Positions 32,673-42,006 of a stretch of 64,000 nucleotides of DNA are shown here, one piece after another. The first letter of the stretch is position 1. Each line of letters starts with the position of its first letter. The DNA is from Acidimicrobiia bacterium UBA5794 (GTDB lineage Bacteria > Actinomycetota > Acidimicrobiia > Spongiisociales > UBA5794). The stretch is taken from NCBI GenBank assembly GCA_002418265.1, contig DIDS01000010.1, positions 1-64,000 of the forward strand, given 5' to 3'. Under the pieces are notes generated by a model. It was given only the letters and a program-made list of their open reading frames with translations. It was not told the origin of the DNA and did no database searches. Position numbers and translations under genes: made by a program.

Positions 32673-33590
32673 GTGGATCTTGATGCCCAGATAAATCAGT
32701 TGGCAGCATTGCAGGGTGGGGTTGTGACACGGACGCAGGCGTCCAAGCTTGGATTGTCTGACGACCAGATCAGACGCAGACTCAGAATCGGTCGATGGCG
32801 AACGAATGGACGCGGTGTGTACCGATTGTTCGAAGATCACGAGCCATTCGCAGATGTGAGATCGGCGATAGCGGTTCTCCCCGATGCGGTTGTTTCGCAC
32901 TTTTCGGCGGCTGCGTTCCACCGATTTGATCGCATTCCTGACGGGCCGAGCTCGGTAACGGTTCACTCGCGCACTACTCATACGTTTCCGAATGTGACGG
33001 TGTTCCGGTGCCACGACCTGCTTGACCACCATGTCCAGCGCATTCACGGGACTCCGGTGACGTCTCCATCTCGAACTGTGGTGGACCTAGCGGGGGTCAT
33101 CACGATCGGGCAGCTTGGAATACTCGTCGACTCAGCCCAGTCGGCAACCAACATCGGGCTTGAGGAGGTTCAGGACGTTCTGGAGGATGTTGCGAGGCGA
33201 GGTAAACCTGGTGTCAGCAACCTCAGGAAAGTCTTGGCCGAGCGTATCGGTGAGCCTCGATCAGGGTCGATACTGGAGCGGCGCGGAATTCGTCTGCTCG
33301 CGTCGGCTGACCTTCGGGGCTTCGAGGTTGAGTTCCCGATCCCGTGGAATAGTCGTAGGCGGTTCGATCTAGCGTTTCCCGACGACCGGCTGGCGATTGA
33401 GTGGGACTCCCGGCGTTGGCACGCGATCGAAGCCGCATTTGAGGACGATCGCTCCCGCGACCGCGCTGCCGTCGTTCATGGTTGGCGTGTCCTTCGCTTC
33501 ACATGGGCCGATGTTCACGAAAGGCCAGCGATGGTCGTTGCGGTTGTAAGGGAGGCACTCCCGGGACCGAGGCGCTCTCTGAGTGGTTGA
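32673..33590 (+). CDS. AbiEi-like N-terminal plus DUF559 endonuclase-fold protein
   Basis: 305 aa. The N-terminus (GGVVTRTQASKLGLSDDQIRRRLRIGRW) is the AbiEi-type winged helix found in many actinobacterial proteins. The C-terminal DUF559 domain has a Vsr/PD-(D/E)XK-like core: RFDLAFPDDRLAIEWDSRRWH, DDRSRDRAAVVHGWRVLRFTW. Despite the AbiEi name, no partner toxin is adjacent, and such solitary genes are frequent and variable in number in these genomes. DNA binding with a possible nuclease role is inferred. GTG 32673 is used. Confidence 0.85.
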   Translation: MDLDAQINQLAALQGGVVTRTQASKLGLSDDQIRRRLRIGRWRTNGRGVYRLFEDHEPFADVRSAIAVLPDAVVSHFSAAAFHRFDRIPDGPSSVTVHSRTTHTFPNVTVFRCHDLLDHHVQRIHGTPVTSPSRTVVDLAGVITIGQLGILVDSAQSATNIGLEEVQDVLEDVARRGKPGVSNLRKVLAERIGEPRSGSILERRGIRLLASADLRGFEVEFPIPWNSRRRFDLAFPDDRLAIEWDSRRWHAIEAAFEDDRSRDRAAVVHGWRVLRFTWADVHERPAMVVAVVREALPGPRRSLSG

Positions 33591-33612
33591 GACCCTTGGG
33601 ATACCGGCCCCG

Positions 33613-34470
33613 CTATCCGTAGTCGTAAAACCCCTTGCCCGACTTCCGACCCAACTGTCCTGCTTCGACCATGCGGCGAAGCAGCGGGGGAGCTGAGTAT
33701 CGGGCATCTCGATACTCAGCCATGAACGACTCTGATACAGCAAGCATCGTGTCGTTGCCGATGAGGTCCGAAAGAGTGAGTGGGCCCATCGGATACCCGG
33801 CACCACCGACCATTGCAGCGTCGATATCCTCCTTGGAGGCAAACCCCTCTTCATACATGCGGATCGCTTCGAAGATGTAGGGACACAACAGCTTGTTGAC
33901 GATAAATCCGGCCCGATCCTTTGCCCGAACTACTGTCTTCCCGAGCGTGTCGGACGCAAACTCTGCGGCACGGTTTGCATAGGTGTCATCGGTCAATACC
34001 GTTGACACCACCTCAACAAGGGGCATGACGGTGGCGGGGTTGAAGAAGTGCATGCCAACGACGGCATGGGGGCGGCTCGTTGCCATGGCGATCTGAGTCA
34101 CGGGAATAGACGAGGTATTTGTTGCAAGGATCGCGGTGTCGGATTCGACGGTGGTATCGATCCTGCCGAACAGATCGGTCTTGACAGCAAGATCCTCGAC
34201 AACGGCTTCGATCACGAGGTCACGATCAGCGAAGGCTGACAGGTCAGTTGTGAACGTCAGATTTTCGAGGGCATTGGCTCGACCCGAGGCGTCGAGTTTG
34301 CCGCGGTCAACTGCCTTGTCGAGGCTTGCGGTGATGCCGTCGCGTGAACGCGCGACGAGTTCGTCGGAAACCTCAACAACAACGACATCGACACCGGCCT
34401 TGGCGCATACCTCGGCGATGCCTCCACCCATCTGGCCACCTCCGACGACCCCAACCTTGTTGATAACCAC
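33613..34470 (-). CDS. 3-hydroxybutyryl-CoA dehydrogenase
   Basis: 285 aa. The N-terminal Rossmann fold KVGVVGGGQMGGGIAEVCAKAG (NAD binding) is followed by the catalytic His in VVGMHFFNPATVMPLVEVV and the C-terminal dimer domain ending GRKSGKGFYDYG. It oxidises (S)-3-hydroxyacyl-CoA in fatty-acid or butanoate metabolism. The length (282-290 aa) is that of the monofunctional Hbd/FadB2 type. The gene is monocistronic and converges with the DUF559 gene. Confidence 0.93.
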   Translation of the reverse strand: MVINKVGVVGGGQMGGGIAEVCAKAGVDVVVVEVSDELVARSRDGITASLDKAVDRGKLDASGRANALENLTFTTDLSAFADRDLVIEAVVEDLAVKTDLFGRIDTTVESDTAILATNTSSIPVTQIAMATSRPHAVVGMHFFNPATVMPLVEVVSTVLTDDTYANRAAEFASDTLGKTVVRAKDRAGFIVNKLLCPYIFEAIRMYEEGFASKEDIDAAMVGGAGYPMGPLTLSDLIGNDTMLAVSESFMAEYRDARYSAPPLLRRMVEAGQLGRKSGKGFYDYG

Positions 34471-34539
34471 GACTACTCCCTCGTTTTGCCTTGATTCTAT
34501 TGGCGATAGGTCTGGAGCGGGATTCAGACAGATTTCAGC

Positions 34540-34592
34540 TGTTCTGTGGGCTCCGCGGTGTCACATATCCGCAGAGGAACCCTGGGTACGCG
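34540..34592 (+). repeat. Dispersed intergenic repeat, copy B
   Basis: Plus-strand copy: TGTTCTGTGGGCTCC at the left, GGAACCCTGGGTACGCG at the right, centre divergent. It lies between hbd and the thioredoxin gene. Confidence 0.7.
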
Positions 34593-34609
34593 TTGACGGC
34601 GGGACGCTG

Positions 34610-35038
34610 TTAGTTGACTCGTTGGGCGCCGTTGGATTCGAGGATGCAGGCGAGGAAGTCCTTTTGGACGAGGCCCTGGCCGCGCCAGCGTTGGGTGACC
34701 GGGCGCGGACCGCCGGATGGTGCGTCCCCGCCGCGGGATTGCCCGTTGCGGATCTTCTTCCGCTTCTTGGACGGGGCACTTCCAAGAAGCACCATCGTCG
34801 GGGTTGAGCGAACCTTGAAGCGGTCCATGGCGTCCGGCATCTGCGTGATGTCTGCCTTGACGACGTGTGCCGATTCACCGTACTCGCGCGACAACTCGTT
34901 CATGATGCCGTCCATCACCTGACAAGGAGCACAGCCCACCTGATAGAAGTCGACCAAAACTGGCTTGCCGCTCGCTGCAAGCTCATCGATCTCACGCACA
35001 CTTCCTACCTTGGCGGCTTTTGGGTGTCTCTTGAACAT
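34610..35038 (-). CDS. Thioredoxin-family protein with basic C-terminal extension
   Basis: 142 aa. The thioredoxin fold has active site DFYQVGCAPCQVMD (C-A-P-C) and cis-Pro in STPTMVLLG. After about residue 95 a Lys/Arg/Gly-rich extension (SKKRKKIRNGQSRGG and onward) replaces the last helix, ending LESNGAQRVN. This extension is unusual and may bind nucleic acid or be a drifted tail. ATG 35038 is preferred to longer frames, because the family homology begins there. Confidence 0.8.
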   Translation of the reverse strand: MFKRHPKAAKVGSVREIDELAASGKPVLVDFYQVGCAPCQVMDGIMNELSREYGESAHVVKADITQMPDAMDRFKVRSTPTMVLLGSAPSKKRKKIRNGQSRGGDAPSGGPRPVTQRWRGQGLVQKDFLACILESNGAQRVN

Positions 35039-35102
35039 GATCCTCGGTTTTCCTTGTCCTACCTTTGCTTCCAACCCACAGAGGGTGAGTTGTAATCCGT
35101 AC

Positions 35103-35510
35103 TCAATCGCCTCGTATCGAAGTGATCGTGATTCGGATCGGTGTGGGGTAGTTGCGGGCAAACCACTCGGGAGTCCATTTGTGGGCATCAAGACGGGCTT
35201 GATATCGCTCCAGGTACGCCTGATTGTCAACGGCGGAGGGGATCGAAGGATCAATCATTGCAGTTCCATTCACCACCACGATGTCGGAACCGTTGGGGTC
35301 AGAATTGAGCGCCAGCGTGACGTGGGGATTCGCTGCGATGTTACGGACTCGGACGGACGGATCCCTGCTGTAGAGCATGATCGAATTATCACCGTCGACC
35401 ATGTACCAAACAGGAGCCGTCGAAGGAACTCCCGCTGCACTGACGGTCGTGAGCCACCCCACGATGTCAGATGCAAGCCGTGCCTTTGTGTGGGGGTTGT
35501 TGTTCAACAT
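35103..35510 (-). CDS. PPOX-class flavin/F420-dependent oxidoreductase
   Basis: 135 aa of the split-barrel flavin-binding fold: WLTTVSAAGVPSTAPVWYMVDGDNSIMLYSRDPSVRVRNIAANPHVTLAL. The family uses FMN or F420 to reduce small substrates. The tail YLERYQARLDAHKWTPEWFARNYPTPIRITITSIRG is typical of the F420-dependent group in actinobacteria. ATG 35510 is chosen; the frame extends upstream without homology. Confidence 0.87.
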   Translation of the reverse strand: MLNNNPHTKARLASDIVGWLTTVSAAGVPSTAPVWYMVDGDNSIMLYSRDPSVRVRNIAANPHVTLALNSDPNGSDIVVVNGTAMIDPSIPSAVDNQAYLERYQARLDAHKWTPEWFARNYPTPIRITITSIRGD

Positions 35511-35581
35511 ATGTCTCAGAGTACAACGCTGGGTGTTTGGTACCCTCGGATGGATTCGACATCTCATACTCCGGGGGAGCA

Positions 35582-37225
35582 ATGGCGAAGATTACGGGTG
35601 GCCAGGTGGTTGCCAAGGCACTCAAGGCGGAGGGCGTTGACACCGTTTTCACGTTGACCGGTGGTCACATTCTGCCTCTCATGGATGGATGTGTGTCCGA
35701 GGGAATGACGGTGATCGACGTCCGACATGAACAAGCTGCCGCACACGCCGCAGACGCCTACGCACGGTTGACAGGAAAGCTCGGTGTCGCACTCGTGACC
35801 GCGGGACCCGGTGTCACCGATGCACTCACCGGCGTCGCCAACGCCTTTTTTGCAAACACTCCGATGATGCTCATCGGGGGCAGACACCTCACCAGGGAGG
35901 ACCTCAAGGGCGGACTCCAGGAGATGGATCATCCCAAACTCTTCGAATCAATCACCCGCTGGTCCACCACGGTTTGGGACACAGGCAGGCTTGCCGAGTA
36001 CATCGCAACGGGTGCCCGCCATGCCTTTGCCAACCGGGGCGGACCGGTTTTTCTCGATGCCCCATGGGATGTCACCGCCGACATGGTCGAGGAGTCAGCC
36101 ATCGTGTGGCCACAGAGCGCCAGAGCAAACCGCCCGTCGGGAATCCCAGACGAGACGCTCGACGAGATCGTGGAACTACTCCAACATGCCAGCCGGCCGG
36201 TGATTTTTGGAGGCACTGGACTGCGATGGACCCAGCAGCCGGATTTCATCGCGATGTTCAATGAGTTTGCAACGAATTACAAGGCACCCGTCTTCCTCAA
36301 CAGCCTCGCTCGCGGTTTACTCCAGACCGGTCACCCGTATCTGGGAAACCGCACCCGGTCAGAGGCCCTCAAGGAGGCAGATGTCGTACTGTCCCTCGGT
36401 GTTGACTGGGACTTCCGCACCGGCTTCGGCAAGAAGATCCACCCGGATGCAACGATCATCCACGTCGACCAGGATCCGACGAAGGTCGGGTGGAACCGTG
36501 ATGTGGCAATCGGCGTTGTGGCCGATCCCGGAACGGTCATTGCCCAGCTCGTCTCTCGACTCGACACACTCGGGCGAACCGATGAGCGGGAGTGGACGAC
36601 GCAGATCTTCGCGTCCGAGGAAGCCAAGCAGGCGGTAGCCGATGAGGCTGCGGCCTCAGATGCAGAACCGATCCATCCCGAACGATTCGCCAAAGAGGTC
36701 GCCGACTTCTTCGGAGATGATTCAATCGTCGCGGCCGATGGTGGTGACATTGTGTCCACAACTGCAAAGTGGCTCCGCACATCCCGGCCCGGCGGTCTGC
36801 TTGACCCCGGACCCTTCGGATGTCTCGGCGTCGGTGCTCCGTTTGCATTGGCGGCAAAAGCGGTCGAACCCGACACCCGTGTCGGCATCGTGTATGGCGA
36901 CGGATCGTTTGGCTTCAACGCGATGGAATACGACACGTTGATCCGCCACGAGCTCCCTGTCGTCGGTGTCATCGGGAACGACGGTGTCTGGAACAACATC
37001 CGAACCCTTCACCGTATGGCACACCCAGACAGCGTCTACCTGTCCGAGATCGGATTCCGCCCATACGAAAAGATGGTGGAGGGGCTTGGTGGCTACGGCG
37101 AACTTGTCGAGAAACCTTCTGAGATCCGACCTGCCCTCGAACGTGCGGAGGAATCGGGGATTCCGGCTCTCGTCAACGTCAAGATCGCGGACCAAATCAG
37201 ACTCTCATCCGCATACGGCATGTAG
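35582..37225 (+). CDS. Thiamine pyrophosphate-dependent enzyme (acetolactate synthase-like)
   Basis: 547 aa with the three domains of the TPP family. The activating Glu50 lies in DVRHEQAAAHAADAYARLTGK, a central domain contains RPVIFGGTGLRW, and the C-terminal TPP motif begins YGDGSFGFNAMEYDTLIRHE and ends NDGVWNN. The residue pattern is closer to acetolactate synthase/2-hydroxyacyl-CoA lyase-type proteins than to pyruvate decarboxylase. No regulatory subunit is adjacent, so it is unlikely to be the biosynthetic ALS. GGGGGAGC precedes ATG 35582. Substrate unknown. Confidence 0.88.
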   Translation: MAKITGGQVVAKALKAEGVDTVFTLTGGHILPLMDGCVSEGMTVIDVRHEQAAAHAADAYARLTGKLGVALVTAGPGVTDALTGVANAFFANTPMMLIGGRHLTREDLKGGLQEMDHPKLFESITRWSTTVWDTGRLAEYIATGARHAFANRGGPVFLDAPWDVTADMVEESAIVWPQSARANRPSGIPDETLDEIVELLQHASRPVIFGGTGLRWTQQPDFIAMFNEFATNYKAPVFLNSLARGLLQTGHPYLGNRTRSEALKEADVVLSLGVDWDFRTGFGKKIHPDATIIHVDQDPTKVGWNRDVAIGVVADPGTVIAQLVSRLDTLGRTDEREWTTQIFASEEAKQAVADEAAASDAEPIHPERFAKEVADFFGDDSIVAADGGDIVSTTAKWLRTSRPGGLLDPGPFGCLGVGAPFALAAKAVEPDTRVGIVYGDGSFGFNAMEYDTLIRHELPVVGVIGNDGVWNNIRTLHRMAHPDSVYLSEIGFRPYEKMVEGLGGYGELVEKPSEIRPALERAEESGIPALVNVKIADQIRLSSAYGM

Positions 37226-37249
37226 CTCTGGCCCGGTACGCTCCACGCC

Positions 37250-38008
37250 ATGCTCAACGCCGTCTTTTGGGGACTCATCCAAGGTCTGACCGAGTTTCTG
37301 CCCGTCTCATCAAGCGGCCACCTCGTACTGATTCCAGCGATCCTTGATCGCGAAGGCCCAGATCTCGCCACAACCGCCATGCTCCACCTCGGAACCCTCG
37401 CAGCGGTCCTCGTGTATTACCGGAGCGACATCGCCAAGATGGCGAAGTTCGACCGACCAGCACGAAAACTCATCACCCTGATCGTCATTGGTTCGATCCC
37501 TGCTGTCATCGGAGGTTTGATCTTTGAGGACAAGGTCGAGGAGCTCGTCCACGAACCAAACACGGTCGCGATCATGCTTGTTGTCACCGGGATCATCCTG
37601 CTCGCAACCGGTCTCCTCAGGATCGGAGATCGAACTACCGAGTTGTTGCGACCGCTTGACAGCCTCTTGATCGGACTCGGCCAAGCCCTTGCGTTGATCC
37701 CTGGTATCTCCCGTTCGGGCATGACGATCTCAACGGGCCTCGTCCGAGGGATGAGTAAGGTCGAGGCTGCACGGTTTGCGTTCCTTCTCGGCATTCCCGT
37801 GATTGCCGGGGCTGGGCTGTTGGAGATGATCGACTTCATGGGTTCTGGCGAGTCCATCGACCCGTCAGTGTGGGTTGGTGTTGTCGTTGCGGGCGTGTCG
37901 GGGTACCTCGCAATCGCCGTACTCATCCGCCTTCTTTCACGCGTCGGGCTCGCACCATTCGGGATCTACTGCGTTGCAGCTGGAACGATCGCAACATTCC
38001 TCGTGTGA
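37250..38008 (+). CDS. uppP: Undecaprenyl-diphosphate phosphatase
   Basis: 252 aa, seven or eight membrane helices. The catalytic signatures are GLTEFLPVSSSGHLVL near the N-terminus and LIPGISRSGMTISTGL near residue 155. It recycles undecaprenyl pyrophosphate to the monophosphate carrier for peptidoglycan and wall polymers and gives bacitracin tolerance when abundant. ATG 37250 lies 24 bp after the TPP-enzyme stop. Confidence 0.96.
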   Translation: MLNAVFWGLIQGLTEFLPVSSSGHLVLIPAILDREGPDLATTAMLHLGTLAAVLVYYRSDIAKMAKFDRPARKLITLIVIGSIPAVIGGLIFEDKVEELVHEPNTVAIMLVVTGIILLATGLLRIGDRTTELLRPLDSLLIGLGQALALIPGISRSGMTISTGLVRGMSKVEAARFAFLLGIPVIAGAGLLEMIDFMGSGESIDPSVWVGVVVAGVSGYLAIAVLIRLLSRVGLAPFGIYCVAAGTIATFLV

Positions 38009-38524
38009 TCACGGTTCGAACAGGACCACCAGCTGTCCAGCTGCCGAGGCGATGGCAACGGTGTCGGCCATGTCGTTTGGTACGGCCACAAGGCCGGGTG
38101 AACGCACACCAAAGGTGTCTTCTCGAGACGGTTCGACCACGACACCGGTAACGCCGAACCCATCAGCCAGCACCACACGGACCTCAGATCCGGGCACGAC
38201 GGCTGGCGGGACATCCATGGCAACGGTCCACCAACCATCGGGAACATGCCCACCTCTTGAAACCATGCTCCCCGTGATCGGTTCACCGGCACCGATCGTG
38301 ACCAGCGCCGTTCCCATCGGAATCTCGACCGATTCAAAGAGGCCGACGGGTGCCGACTTCCACAAAACCGACTCCTCTTCAATGACTTCGCCCCGGCTGA
38401 TCGCGTGAGCCGCAACCGGTACCAACTCGGTTGCTCGACGCGACATGTCCCACACAAGAGCAGCACCAATGAGTACGACTGCGGCAATCCATCGCAGATA
38501 GGGAGGCTTGGACAACACCAACAC
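38009..38524 (-). CDS. SAF-domain protein (CpaB/FlgA-like)
   Basis: 171 aa. An N-terminal membrane helix (LRWIAAVVLIGAALVWDM) is followed by a SAF domain, VPVAAHAISRGEVIEEESVLWKS, and a region with WTVAMDVPPAVVPGSEVRVVL. This is the architecture of CpaB-like pilus assembly and related envelope proteins. No pilus genes are in the window, so the role is open. The stop directly abuts that of uppP (convergent). GTG 38524 or 38518 are the likely starts. Confidence 0.75.
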   Translation of the reverse strand: MLVLSKPPYLRWIAAVVLIGAALVWDMSRRATELVPVAAHAISRGEVIEEESVLWKSAPVGLFESVEIPMGTALVTIGAGEPITGSMVSRGGHVPDGWWTVAMDVPPAVVPGSEVRVVLADGFGVTGVVVEPSREDTFGVRSPGLVAVPNDMADTVAIASAAGQLVVLFEP

Positions 38525-38606
38525 ACATCGACCGTATCGCGTCTGGTGGGAACATGGAAGATGTCTGGAACGGGTCACGAGCAGCTGGCTTCCTACAATC
38601 GGTCCC

Positions 38607-39185
38607 ATGGAACAGGCCGCCGCCATCATTGTTTCGTATCTTCTCGGAAGCGTCAGCTTCGGAATAGTCGTCGCGTCGCTCCAAGGCGTCGACATCCGCT
38701 CGGTAGGATCCGGGAATCCCGGGATGTCGAACATCTTGAGGAACCTCGGAAAGAAGTCTGCAGCGCTGGTCCTGATTGGGGACGGTCTCAAGGGTGCTGG
38801 CGCTGCAGCAATCGGTGTTGCCTGGATTGGCGCCGATTTTGGCTGGGTAACACTTTTTGTAGCCGTTGTCGGTCATTCGTTCCCGATCTGGCACGGCTTC
38901 CGAGGCGGGAAGGGTGTCGCGACCGCGATCGGTGGGGTGATGTTTCTTGCTCCGTGGATCGGCGTAACACTCGGGGTGATCTGGATAGCCATCCTCGTTG
39001 TATGGCGGACCGCATCGATCGGTTCACTTGTTGTCATGGGTCTCTTGGTGCCCCTCGTTGCATTGAGCGGACGCTCTGGGGTTGCAATCGCGTGGGCTTC
39101 GGCGATTGCTGCATTCATCGTTGTTCGCCATGCTTCCAACATCAGACGACTCGTCACCGCAACTGAGGATCAGGTCAACCGATGA
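38607..39185 (+). CDS. plsY: Glycerol-3-phosphate acyltransferase PlsY
   Basis: 192 aa, five membrane helices. Signatures are SYLLGSVSFGIVVA, RSVGSGNPGMSNILRNLGKKSA and GHSFPIWHGFRGGKGVAT. It transfers an acyl group from acyl-phosphate to glycerol-3-phosphate, the first step of phospholipid synthesis. The start codon overlaps no upstream gene; the last codons overlap moeA by 4 bp (ATGA), so lipid and molybdopterin genes share a transcript. Confidence 0.95.
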   Translation: MEQAAAIIVSYLLGSVSFGIVVASLQGVDIRSVGSGNPGMSNILRNLGKKSAALVLIGDGLKGAGAAAIGVAWIGADFGWVTLFVAVVGHSFPIWHGFRGGKGVATAIGGVMFLAPWIGVTLGVIWIAILVVWRTASIGSLVVMGLLVPLVALSGRSGVAIAWASAIAAFIVVRHASNIRRLVTATEDQVNR

Positions 39186-40408
39186 AGTTCTTGGGCGATG
39201 CGCAACGTGAGGTACTTGATGCAATGGCGCGACTGGACGTTGAACAGGTCGACGTCACAGACGCCGTTGGACGCGTGACAGCCGAACCGTGTGTCAGTTC
39301 AGTGCTCGTTCCACCCTTCTCCAATTCGGCGATGGACGGGTTCGCCCTGCGGGCCGCCGACGTTCGAGAGACCCCGGTTGCCCTGACGATCATTGAGGAT
39401 GTACCGGCGGGCTCGGTACCAATCAAACCCGTACTTTCTGGGGGTGCCACACGGATCATGACCGGCGCTCCGATGCCTGAAGGGGCCGATGCCGTGGTCA
39501 AGGTTGAAGACACCCGGGTGGATGCGGATGGTTCGGTAGCGATCCTTGTCGGGGTGGAAGCTGGCGCAAACGTCCGAGCTGCAGGCGGTGATGTTGGCAT
39601 CGGAGATGTCGTCGTTGGGCGCGGTATCCGCCTGAACGCCCGACACGCAGCGTCTCTGGCAAGCGCAGGGATACGCCCACGGGTATCGCGTGTTCCCGTC
39701 GTTGTGGTGATGTCAACCGGAGACGAGGTCGTTGAACCGCACACCACCGACCTTGCTCCGGGCAAGATCCGAGATACCAATCGTGTGATGCTCGTTTCCG
39801 TGCTGCGGGATCTCGGTGCCGATGTCATCGATTTCGGGATCGTTGGCGATGATGCCGGCGAGTTGTCAGATGCCTATCGGCGAGCCGCAGACGCCGCAGA
39901 TGCCGTGATATCCACGGGCGGTGTATCGATGGGTGACTACGACTACGTCAAGCAGGTTCTCGGAGAGATGGGTTCGGTCGAGTTTTGGAAGGTTGCGATG
40001 CAGCCGGCCAAGCCTTTCGCGTTTGGTTCCATCAACGGTGTACCGCTCTTCGGGCTGCCAGGCAATCCCGTTTCGACGTTTGTCGCTTACGAGCAGTTCG
40101 TCCGGCCGGCGTTGCTCCACATGATGGGTGCAGCTGCGCTGTTTCGCCCCAGGATCGAAGCTGTGATGGGAGAGGACATCTCCACTGCCGTTGAAAGGGA
40201 AGTCTTCGTGAGGGTCATGCTCGCCACCGATGCCGATGGACGCTTCGTAGCAGTCAAGTCGGGAGGCCAGGACTCGAACGTGTTGTCGGCGTTGGCACAG
40301 GCCGAGGCATTTGCGGTTGTGCCCGTGGGGACGGGTTCACTTTCTGCTGGAGATCCTGTCACACTTGAGATGTTCACATGGGACGAGAATCGGGGATTTG
40401 ATGGCTGA
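39182..40408 (+). CDS. moeA: Molybdopterin molybdotransferase MoeA
   Basis: 408 aa. Domain motifs include NSAMDGFALRAADV, TGAPMPEGADAVVKVE, the MPT-binding domain with STGDEV and STGGVSMGDYDYVKQVL, and GLPGNPVSTFVAYEQFVRPAL. It inserts molybdate into adenylylated molybdopterin to give the molybdenum cofactor. It overlaps plsY upstream and moaC downstream by 4-8 bp. The complete set moeA-moaC-mogA implies the cell uses molybdoenzymes. Confidence 0.95.
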   Translation: MKFLGDAQREVLDAMARLDVEQVDVTDAVGRVTAEPCVSSVLVPPFSNSAMDGFALRAADVRETPVALTIIEDVPAGSVPIKPVLSGGATRIMTGAPMPEGADAVVKVEDTRVDADGSVAILVGVEAGANVRAAGGDVGIGDVVVGRGIRLNARHAASLASAGIRPRVSRVPVVVVMSTGDEVVEPHTTDLAPGKIRDTNRVMLVSVLRDLGADVIDFGIVGDDAGELSDAYRRAADAADAVISTGGVSMGDYDYVKQVLGEMGSVEFWKVAMQPAKPFAFGSINGVPLFGLPGNPVSTFVAYEQFVRPALLHMMGAAALFRPRIEAVMGEDISTAVEREVFVRVMLATDADGRFVAVKSGGQDSNVLSALAQAEAFAVVPVGTGSLSAGDPVTLEMFTWDENRGFDG

Positions 40409-40871
40409 GATGAATCATCTCAACGAAGACGGCACGGTTCGCATGGTTGACGTTGGAGCCAAGAACGAGACAGAGCGTCGGGCTGTGGCGGTTGCCGATG
40501 TCACAATGCAGAGTGCAACCTCTGACCGTCTGTTCTCGGGGGATCTCCCCAAAGGTGATGCACTGGCGACGGTTCGGATCGCCGCGATCCAAGCGACAAA
40601 GCGGACTCCTGACCTGATCCCTTTGTGTCATCCGCTCCAGCTCACCGGTGTCGATGTGTCCATCGCGAGAACCGAATCAGGAGCACAGATTTCGGTCGAG
40701 GCCCGACTGATGGGTCGCACCGGTGTCGAGATGGAAGCGATGACGGGTGCAGCTGTCGGTGCGCTCGCGCTCTATGACATGGTCAAGGGGATCGACCGAT
40801 CGGCTCTGATCTCGTCGGTTCGCCTCCTGCACAAGAGTGGGGGCAAGTCGGGGGAGTGGAACCGTGACTAG
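40401..40871 (+). CDS. moaC: Cyclic pyranopterin monophosphate synthase MoaC
   Basis: 156 aa. MVDVGAKNETERRAVA, ATKRTPDLIPLCHPLQLTGVDV and GVEMEAMTGAAVGALALYDMVK are the family signatures, including the catalytic His and Lys regions. It converts the GTP-derived cyclic intermediate (the product of MoaA) to cyclic pyranopterin monophosphate. The ATG lies inside the end of moeA. MoaA itself is not in the window. Confidence 0.96.
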   Translation: MAEMNHLNEDGTVRMVDVGAKNETERRAVAVADVTMQSATSDRLFSGDLPKGDALATVRIAAIQATKRTPDLIPLCHPLQLTGVDVSIARTESGAQISVEARLMGRTGVEMEAMTGAAVGALALYDMVKGIDRSALISSVRLLHKSGGKSGEWNRD

Positions 40872-41355
40872 CGCCCCGTACCGAGCCGCAGTCGTCACGG
40901 TGTCGAACTCGGCGGCGGCGGGGAGAACCGATGACCGATCAGGCTCGATCCTTAACGAAAGGCTCACCGGCCTCGGCTTTGATGTTGCGGCTCGGATCGT
41001 GGTCCCCGATGGGATCGAATCGGTTGAAGAAGCACTGATGGGTCTTGTACCGAACCATGATCTGATCGTGACGACCGGGGGAACCGGTCTGTCACCAACT
41101 GATCTCACCCCCGAGGGGACATTGCGGGTCATTGATCGGGCGGTTCCGGGCCTTGCCGAAGCGATGCGGGCAGCGACGTTTGGAAAGATCCCGTTTGGGA
41201 TGCTGTCGCGAGGTGTGAGCGGCGTGGCAGGGACCTGTCTCATCATCAATCTTCCGGGTTCCCCCAAGGCGGTTTCGGAAGGACTCGATGTCATTGGCGA
41301 AGCCCTCGATCACGCCGTTGCGATTGCCACAGGGGATTTCGGGCGACATGACTGA
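40864..41355 (+). CDS. Molybdopterin adenylyltransferase (MogA/MoaB family)
   Basis: 163 aa. AAVVTVSNSAAAGRTDDRSGSIL, LIVTTGGTGLSPTDLTPEGT and LIINLPGSPKAVSEGL are the signatures of the MogA/MoaB family, which adenylylates molybdopterin before MoeA acts. GTG 40864 overlaps moaC by 8 bp. It completes the cofactor operon. Confidence 0.94.
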   Translation: MTSAPYRAAVVTVSNSAAAGRTDDRSGSILNERLTGLGFDVAARIVVPDGIESVEEALMGLVPNHDLIVTTGGTGLSPTDLTPEGTLRVIDRAVPGLAEAMRAATFGKIPFGMLSRGVSGVAGTCLIINLPGSPKAVSEGLDVIGEALDHAVAIATGDFGRHD

Positions 41356-41506
41356 GGTTGCCGTATCCTCAAGAGTTGATACGAGTTGCTTGTATGACAG
41401 CCCCATGACCATCATGGGGACTTCGAGATAACCCCAAATACTCCAGACCGTCGATGGCCGTGCCTACGCTCGTGTTGCTGGCGGAGTAAGAGGAAACCCA
41501 AAACCA

Positions 41507-41977
41507 ATGCCGATTGTCGTTTTCATCCTCATCGCGGGATTATGGGCTGCTTTCCTCTTGCCGTCATTCTTCGATCACAAGCGACATGCACCCAAAGCCA
41601 CGACCCGAGATTTCGCTCGTACCAGAGAGAAGCTCGCTGCCGTGGCAAATTCTCAGCCCGATACCGACACCTACATCCGGAGGCACGCACAGGTGCGACG
41701 CCAGCGGATCTTGATCGGCATGGGTATCGCCTCTGCAGCAACACTGGTGTTCGCTACATGGACCGGATCGCTCGCCTGGCTCTATCTCAACATTGCCATC
41801 AATGTTTCGATCGCTGGTTACGTGACGCTGCTGCTGACCATCAAACAACGTCGAGCGGTCCAGCGAACGATCGTCACCCCGATCACGAGCGCCCCACACC
41901 GCGCCTTGACAGCCGTTCCCGAACAATCCACCTACGCAACCGACTCAGCCGCAACAGTCCGCGTCATCGCTGGCTAA
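41507..41977 (+). CDS. Small two- or three-helix membrane protein
   Basis: 156 aa. The N-terminal helix MPIVVFILIAGLWAAFLLPSFFDH is followed by a basic stretch with regularly spaced Arg (about 28-65). Two adjacent helices lie at about 72-110 (LIGMGIASAATLVFATWTGS and IAINVSIAGYVTLLLTI). I do not recognise a named family; small proteins of this layout are common in actinobacteria. It precedes repeat copy C and the tRNA. Confidence 0.65.
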   Translation: MPIVVFILIAGLWAAFLLPSFFDHKRHAPKATTRDFARTREKLAAVANSQPDTDTYIRRHAQVRRQRILIGMGIASAATLVFATWTGSLAWLYLNIAINVSIAGYVTLLLTIKQRRAVQRTIVTPITSAPHRALTAVPEQSTYATDSAATVRVIAG

Positions 41978-42006
41978 AGCCGCAATCGCCAGCTAGCACC
42001 ACCCCT

